In this document: positions 6,589 to 9,824 of the stretch, one piece after another | Numbering within the stretch: position 1 is the stretch's first letter | How the letters are laid out: every line of letters starts with the position of its first letter | NCBI GenBank assembly: GCA_028288385.1 | Contig: JAQBNX010000294.1 | Span: forward strand, 1-9,824 | DNA: 9,824 bases | Direction of reading: 5' to 3' | Origin: Spirosoma sp. | Lineage (GTDB): Bacteria; Bacteroidota; Bacteroidia; Cytophagales; Spirosomataceae | Program-made: the position numbers and the translations under genes | The notes under the pieces: model-generated | What the model saw: only the letters and a program-made list of their open reading frames with translations | What the model was told of the DNA's origin: nothing | Databases searched by the model: none

Positions 6589-7278
6589 ATGACTACCATT
6601 CTACTCGTTGAAGACGATCCTAATCTGGGTCAACTGGTGCAGGAGTTTCTAACCATGAAGGGTTACGCTACCGACCGCGCTACCGACGGCAATCAGGGGA
6701 TGCAGCAATTCATGGCTGGCCAGTATGACCTGTGCATCTTCGACGTCATGATGCCCAAGAAGGATGGCTTCACGCTGGCTAAAGAGGTTCGCATGGCCGG
6801 ACGCGACGTACCCATTATATTCCTGACGGCTAAATCCATGCAGGAAGATGCTATTCAAGGATTCAGGGCCGGGGCCGATGACTACATCACTAAGCCGTTT
6901 AGCATGGAGGAATTGCTCCTGCGTATTCAGGCCATTCTCCGGCGGTATCAGCGCTCATCCGAAATCGCCGAACCAACTACGTACCGGATTGGCTCATTAA
7001 CATTCGATTATCAGCACCAGATGCTGAATTATGACGGAAATGGTGCACAACCGCAAAAGCTCACCAGCAAGGAATCGGAGTTGCTGAAACTACTGTCCCA
7101 GAACCTGAATCAGCCCGTTAGCCGCACATTTGCCTTGAAGATGGTTTGGGGTGACGATTCTTATTTCAACGCACGTAGTATGGATGTCTATGTGACCAAA
7201 CTACGTAAATACCTTAAACCTGACCCAGCGGTGCAACTCGTCAACGTACACGGCGAAGGATTCAAACTCGTCGTTTAA
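6589..7278 (+). CDS. OmpR/PhoB-family response regulator
   Basis: A 229-residue protein starting at the ATG at 6589. A TTG-initiated extension from 6544 was rejected because it would be read from the stem-loop. The receiver domain (1-120) has the acidic pair E8-D9-D10, phospho-acceptor D52 in FDVMMPKKDG, switch T80 in FLTAK, and K102 in ITKPF, so it is complete. After a short linker, residues 132-229 form a winged-helix DNA-binding domain, with LTSKESELLKLL, the recognition-helix region FNARSMDVYVTKLRKYL, and the wing VNVHGEGFKLVV. It lies 52 bp after the kinase gene and is certainly its cognate partner by context. Phosphorylated dimers of this family bind head-to-tail repeats; the TGTTAAAG repeat upstream of the kinase is a natural candidate site. 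It is related in layout to RprY-type regulators, but the regulon is unknown. Confidence 0.97.
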   Translation: MTTILLVEDDPNLGQLVQEFLTMKGYATDRATDGNQGMQQFMAGQYDLCIFDVMMPKKDGFTLAKEVRMAGRDVPIIFLTAKSMQEDAIQGFRAGADDYITKPFSMEELLLRIQAILRRYQRSSEIAEPTTYRIGSLTFDYQHQMLNYDGNGAQPQKLTSKESELLKLLSQNLNQPVSRTFALKMVWGDDSYFNARSMDVYVTKLRKYLKPDPAVQLVNVHGEGFKLVV

Positions 7279-7318
7279 TCCGTTGGCTGTTAGTGAACCC
7301 ACCCGTTGACTAACTCAT

Positions 7319-7326
7319 TACCTTTG
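7319..7326 (+). promoter_or_regulatory. -7 element TACCTTTG of the hemB-pyrC operon
   Basis: TACCTTTG is a full match to the TAnnTTTG consensus and ends 7 nt before the hemB ATG at 7334. A start site at the usual distance would fall at or within a few bases of the ATG, so the transcript would be leaderless or nearly so. A TTG at 7306-7308 is too close to be a normal -33 element. Confidence 0.55.
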
Positions 7327-7333
7327 CAACTAT

Positions 7334-8305
7334 ATGAATTTAATTCGACGCCCACGCCGGAGCCGCCAGTCGGCCGCTATCCGGGATATGGTGCAGGAAA
7401 CACGCCTGTCCGTTCATGATTTTATTCTTCCCCTCTTTGTCATGGAAGGGCATAACATTCGCAGCGAAGTGAAGTCAATGCCGGGCATCCACCGGTTTTC
7501 GACGGATCTGTTGCTGGAAGAAGTAGGGGAATGTGTTGATCTCGGCGTCATGACATTCGCCTTGTTCCCCAATCTGCCCGAAGCAAAAAAAGACAAATAC
7601 GCCACCGAAAGCCATAATCCAGACGGGCTGTATCTGCAAACGGTTCGGGCTATCAAAGACCGCTTCCCGGACGTAGTTGTCATGACCGACATCGCGATGG
7701 ACCCGTACAGTTCAGACGGGCACGACGGCATTGTTGAAAACGGCAAAATCCTGAACGACCCAACCCTGGAGGTGCTGGGCAAGATGGCGGTGGCCCAGGC
7801 CCAGGCCGGAGCCGACATCGTGGGGCCGTCGGACATGATGGACGGCCGCATTGGTCATATCCGTCAGATGTTGGACGAAAGCAACTTTCACGACGTAGCC
7901 ATCATGGCTTACACGGCTAAGTATGCCAGTGCCTTTTATGGCCCTTTCCGCGACGCACTCGACTCGGCTCCGAAATTTGGCGATAAGAAAACGTACCAGA
8001 TGAACCCCGCCAATAGCCGCGAAGCGTTGATTGAAGCCCAACTCGACTTTGCCGAAGGCGCCGATTTTCTGATGGTTAAGCCGGCGTTGCCGTATCTGGA
8101 TATTGTCAAACTGCTGCACGATACGTATAATTTGCCCATTGCTGCCTATAACGTTAGCGGAGAATACGCTATGATTAAGGCAGCCGGTCAATTGGGTTGG
8201 CTGGATGGTGAACGAGCGATGATGGAGTCGTTAATGGCCATTAAGCGTGCTGGGGCCAGTGTGATTTTAACGTACTTCGCCAAAGAAGCAGCCTCGCTTT
8301 TATGA
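7334..8305 (+). CDS. hemB: Delta-aminolevulinic acid dehydratase (porphobilinogen synthase), Mg-type
   Basis: A 323-residue protein, normal length for HemB (EC 4.2.1.24). It condenses two 5-aminolevulinate molecules into porphobilinogen, the second step from ALA toward heme, in the cytoplasm. The two active-site lysines are present: K196 in YTAKYASAFYGPFR and K249 in FLMVKPALPYLD, the latter forming the Schiff base. In the metal loop (D119 to G132, DIAMDPYSSDGHDG) the three zinc-binding cysteines of the E. coli/human type are replaced by A121, D123 and D131. This is the pattern of the Mg-dependent, cysteine-free class known from Pseudomonas and Bradyrhizobium. The enzyme should therefore not need active-site zinc. 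The stop codon overlaps the next start (ATGA), so HemB and PyrC are likely made from one message with translational coupling. Confidence 0.98.
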   Translation: MNLIRRPRRSRQSAAIRDMVQETRLSVHDFILPLFVMEGHNIRSEVKSMPGIHRFSTDLLLEEVGECVDLGVMTFALFPNLPEAKKDKYATESHNPDGLYLQTVRAIKDRFPDVVVMTDIAMDPYSSDGHDGIVENGKILNDPTLEVLGKMAVAQAQAGADIVGPSDMMDGRIGHIRQMLDESNFHDVAIMAYTAKYASAFYGPFRDALDSAPKFGDKKTYQMNPANSREALIEAQLDFAEGADFLMVKPALPYLDIVKLLHDTYNLPIAAYNVSGEYAMIKAAGQLGWLDGERAMMESLMAIKRAGASVILTYFAKEAASLL

Positions 8306-9654
8306 GCAAACTTCTCATTGTCAACGCCCGCCTGGTTAACGAAGGCCACATTTCCGAAACCGACGTCATTATTGCCGACGGATTCATTGAGCAGATTGCG
8401 CCCAACTTCTCCGGCCAGTTTGCCCATCGGTTCATAGACGCGAAAGGACAGTATCTGCTACCGGGCGTTATTGACGATCAGGTGCATTTTCGGGAGCCGG
8501 GCCTCACCCATAAAGCTACGATCCGGTCTGAGTCGCGGGCGGCCGTAGCGGGTGGCGTCACTACGTTCATGGAGATGCCTAACACCGTTCCCAACGCGCT
8601 GACCCAGGCCCTGCTGGCCGACAAATACGAGATTGCGGCCCGGTCGTCGATGGCGAATTACTCGTTCTTCATGGGTGCTTCGAATAACAATCTTGCCGAG
8701 GTACTCCGTACTGATCCGCGTTCCGTTTGTGGTATTAAGGTCTTCATGGGATCATCGACCGGCAATATGCTGGTTGACGATGAGCATATTTTGAACGAAC
8801 TATTCCGCGAAAGTCCGATGCTCATTGCCACACACTGCGAAGACGAAGCCACCATCCGGGCCAATACCGAACACTACCGCGCCCTTTATGGCGACCAGGC
8901 CACTGCTGACCTGCACCCCCTGATACGTAACGAAGCTGCCTGTCTTATATCATCAACGCTGGCCGTTGAACTGGCCCGGCGACATAACACCCGTTTGCAC
9001 GTCCTACATATCTCTACTGCCGACGAACTTGCACTTTTTAGTAACGACCTGCCATTGGCCGACAAGCGTATTACGGCTGAAGTTTGCGTGCATCATCTTT
9101 GGTTCGATAGTCGTGATTATGCACGTCTGGAAAATCAGATTAAATGCAACCCAGCTATAAAAGAAGCCCCCCATAAAGAAGCGTTGCTGGCTGCGCTACT
9201 TGACGACCGTTTAGACATCATCGCTACCGACCATGCCCCCCATACCTGGACTGAAAAACACCCCATTAATGCCGGTGCGGCCTACTGGCAGGCTCCATCC
9301 GGATTGCCGCTGGTGCAGCATCCGCTGCTAATGATGCTCCAATTCGTGCAACAGGGCAAACTTTCTCTTGAAACACTGGTGCGTAAAATGTGCCATGCGC
9401 CCGCCGACTGTTTTAAGATTGACCGGCGCGGCTACGTTCGGGAAGGATATTGGGCCGATCTGGTGCTGGTAGACACGAACTTGCCGACAACGGTGTCTAA
9501 ACAAAACCTACTCTATCAATGCGGTTGGTCTCCGCTGGAGGGACAAACCTTTGGTGCTACCGTGACACATACGATTGTTTCGGGCGACTTAGTCTATCAG
9601 GATGGCAACCTACTGGCCGACCGGGCTGGTATGCGTCTGACCTTTGATCGCTAA
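8302..9654 (+). CDS. pyrC: Dihydroorotase
   Basis: A 450-residue amidohydrolase of the class I dihydroorotase type (EC 3.5.2.3), which cyclises N-carbamoyl-aspartate to dihydroorotate, the third step of pyrimidine synthesis. The usual metal site is recognisable: DDQVHFREPG (58-67), K146 in GIKVFMGSS as the probable carbamylated bridging lysine, H178 in ATHCEDE, H236 in HVLHIST, and D310 in ATDHAPHT, the catalytic/metal aspartate. The substrate loop FREPG is intact. The first histidine of the standard HxH is glutamine here (Q60), with H62 kept. I recall the DDQVHFREPG form in other Bacteroidota dihydroorotases, so it is probably a lineage feature rather than a sign of inactivity. A non-catalytic paralogue is the alternative, made less likely by the other intact ligands. 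The start overlaps the hemB stop by four bases. A run of seven T follows the gene without a clear hairpin. Confidence 0.94.
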   Translation: MSKLLIVNARLVNEGHISETDVIIADGFIEQIAPNFSGQFAHRFIDAKGQYLLPGVIDDQVHFREPGLTHKATIRSESRAAVAGGVTTFMEMPNTVPNALTQALLADKYEIAARSSMANYSFFMGASNNNLAEVLRTDPRSVCGIKVFMGSSTGNMLVDDEHILNELFRESPMLIATHCEDEATIRANTEHYRALYGDQATADLHPLIRNEAACLISSTLAVELARRHNTRLHVLHISTADELALFSNDLPLADKRITAEVCVHHLWFDSRDYARLENQIKCNPAIKEAPHKEALLAALLDDRLDIIATDHAPHTWTEKHPINAGAAYWQAPSGLPLVQHPLLMMLQFVQQGKLSLETLVRKMCHAPADCFKIDRRGYVREGYWADLVLVDTNLPTTVSKQNLLYQCGWSPLEGQTFGATVTHTIVSGDLVYQDGNLLADRAGMRLTFDR

Positions 9655-9677
9655 GGCTAATTTTTTTCGACTTGTTC

Positions 9678-9709
9678 TTGCGCGATTGCAGACGGTACGC
9701 CTATCTTTG
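9678..9709 (+). promoter_or_regulatory. Promoter of tRNA-Leu: TTG, 21-bp spacer, TATCTTTG
   Basis: TTG at 9678-9680 and TATCTTTG at 9702-9709, separated by 21 bp, match both elements of the Bacteroidota vegetative promoter. The -7 element ends 25 nt before the tRNA, leaving a short 5' leader for RNase P removal. This is the best promoter in the window. Confidence 0.65.
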
Positions 9710-9734
9710 CAATCCCAATAGGGGCAATTTCTAC

Positions 9735-9818
9735 GCCGAAGTGGTGAAATTGGTAGACACGCACGTTTCAGGGGCGTGTGTCTTCACGGACATGCGAGTT
9801 CGAGTCTCGCCTTCGGCA
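9735..9818 (+). tRNA. tRNA-Leu, anticodon CAG
   Basis: It folds as a class II tRNA. The acceptor stem GCCGAAG pairs fully with CTTCGGC (9811-9817) and the discriminator base is A9818. The D stem is GTG/CAC. The anticodon stem is CACGT/GCGTG with loop TTCAGGG, giving anticodon CAG at 9769-9771, which reads CUG leucine codons. The long variable arm (TGTC/GACA stem, 9779-9793) is typical of leucine tRNAs. The T stem is GCGAG/CTCGC with loop TTCGAGT. The 3' CCA is not encoded (sequence continues CATAGC), so it must be added after transcription, as is usual in Bacteroidota. tRNA-Leu genes can serve as integration sites, but the window ends 6 nt later, so nothing can be said. Confidence 0.98.
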
Positions 9819-9824
9819 CATAGC

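Noticed and set aside
7414..8191. Long minus-strand frames opposite hemB
   Set aside because: They are shadows of a strongly conserved housekeeping gene and have no recognisable domain.
9655..9672. Intrinsic terminator for pyrC at the T-run
   Set aside because: Seven T follow the stop closely, but no hairpin of useful length precedes them.
9735..9824. Integration site (att) at the tRNA-Leu gene
   Set aside because: Only 6 nt remain after the tRNA, and no integrase or duplicated 3' end is visible.

Overview
The window looks like chromosomal DNA of a Bacteroidota member, probably order Cytophagales and plausibly a Spirosoma-like genus. The reasons are a type IX secretion (T9SS) C-terminal sorting domain, Bacteroidota-type -7 promoter motifs (TAnnTTTG), a tRNA without an encoded CCA end, a GH3 glycosidase fused to a beta-lactamase-type domain, and moderate GC content. 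The genus is inferred; no 16S or other marker is present.

Layout. Positions 1-2328 (minus, cut by the left edge) encode an exported NagZ-like GH3 enzyme with a C-terminal serine beta-lactamase/esterase domain. An AT-rich gap of 382 bp follows (2329-2710). A secreted single-domain rhodanese (2711-3211, plus) then runs tail-to-tail into an unrecognised small exported protein (3214-3459, minus). A 16-bp perfect hairpin (3530-3571) separates that gene from a T9SS-targeted protein (3573-4409, minus). A divergent intergenic region of 177 bp leads into a two-component system: a membrane histidine kinase (4587-6536) and an OmpR-family response regulator (6589-7278). Next come hemB (7334-8305) and pyrC (8302-9654), overlapping by ATGA, and the window closes with tRNA-Leu(CAG) (9735-9818).

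How they may work together. The kinase and regulator are an ordinary pair by sequence. Two local structures make them worth a closer look. One is a pair of TGTTAAAG direct repeats at a 10-bp period in the divergent region, the geometry an OmpR-family dimer prefers, placed to control the T9SS-cargo gene, the kinase, or both. The other is a long purine/pyrimidine stem-loop that spans the kinase stop codon and ends two bases before the regulator start. hemB and pyrC are housekeeping genes of tetrapyrrole and pyrimidine synthesis, translationally coupled by their overlap. I see no phage, insertion sequence, CRISPR array or clear defence system. The window is mostly ordinary chromosome, with its most interesting signals in the intergenic DNA.
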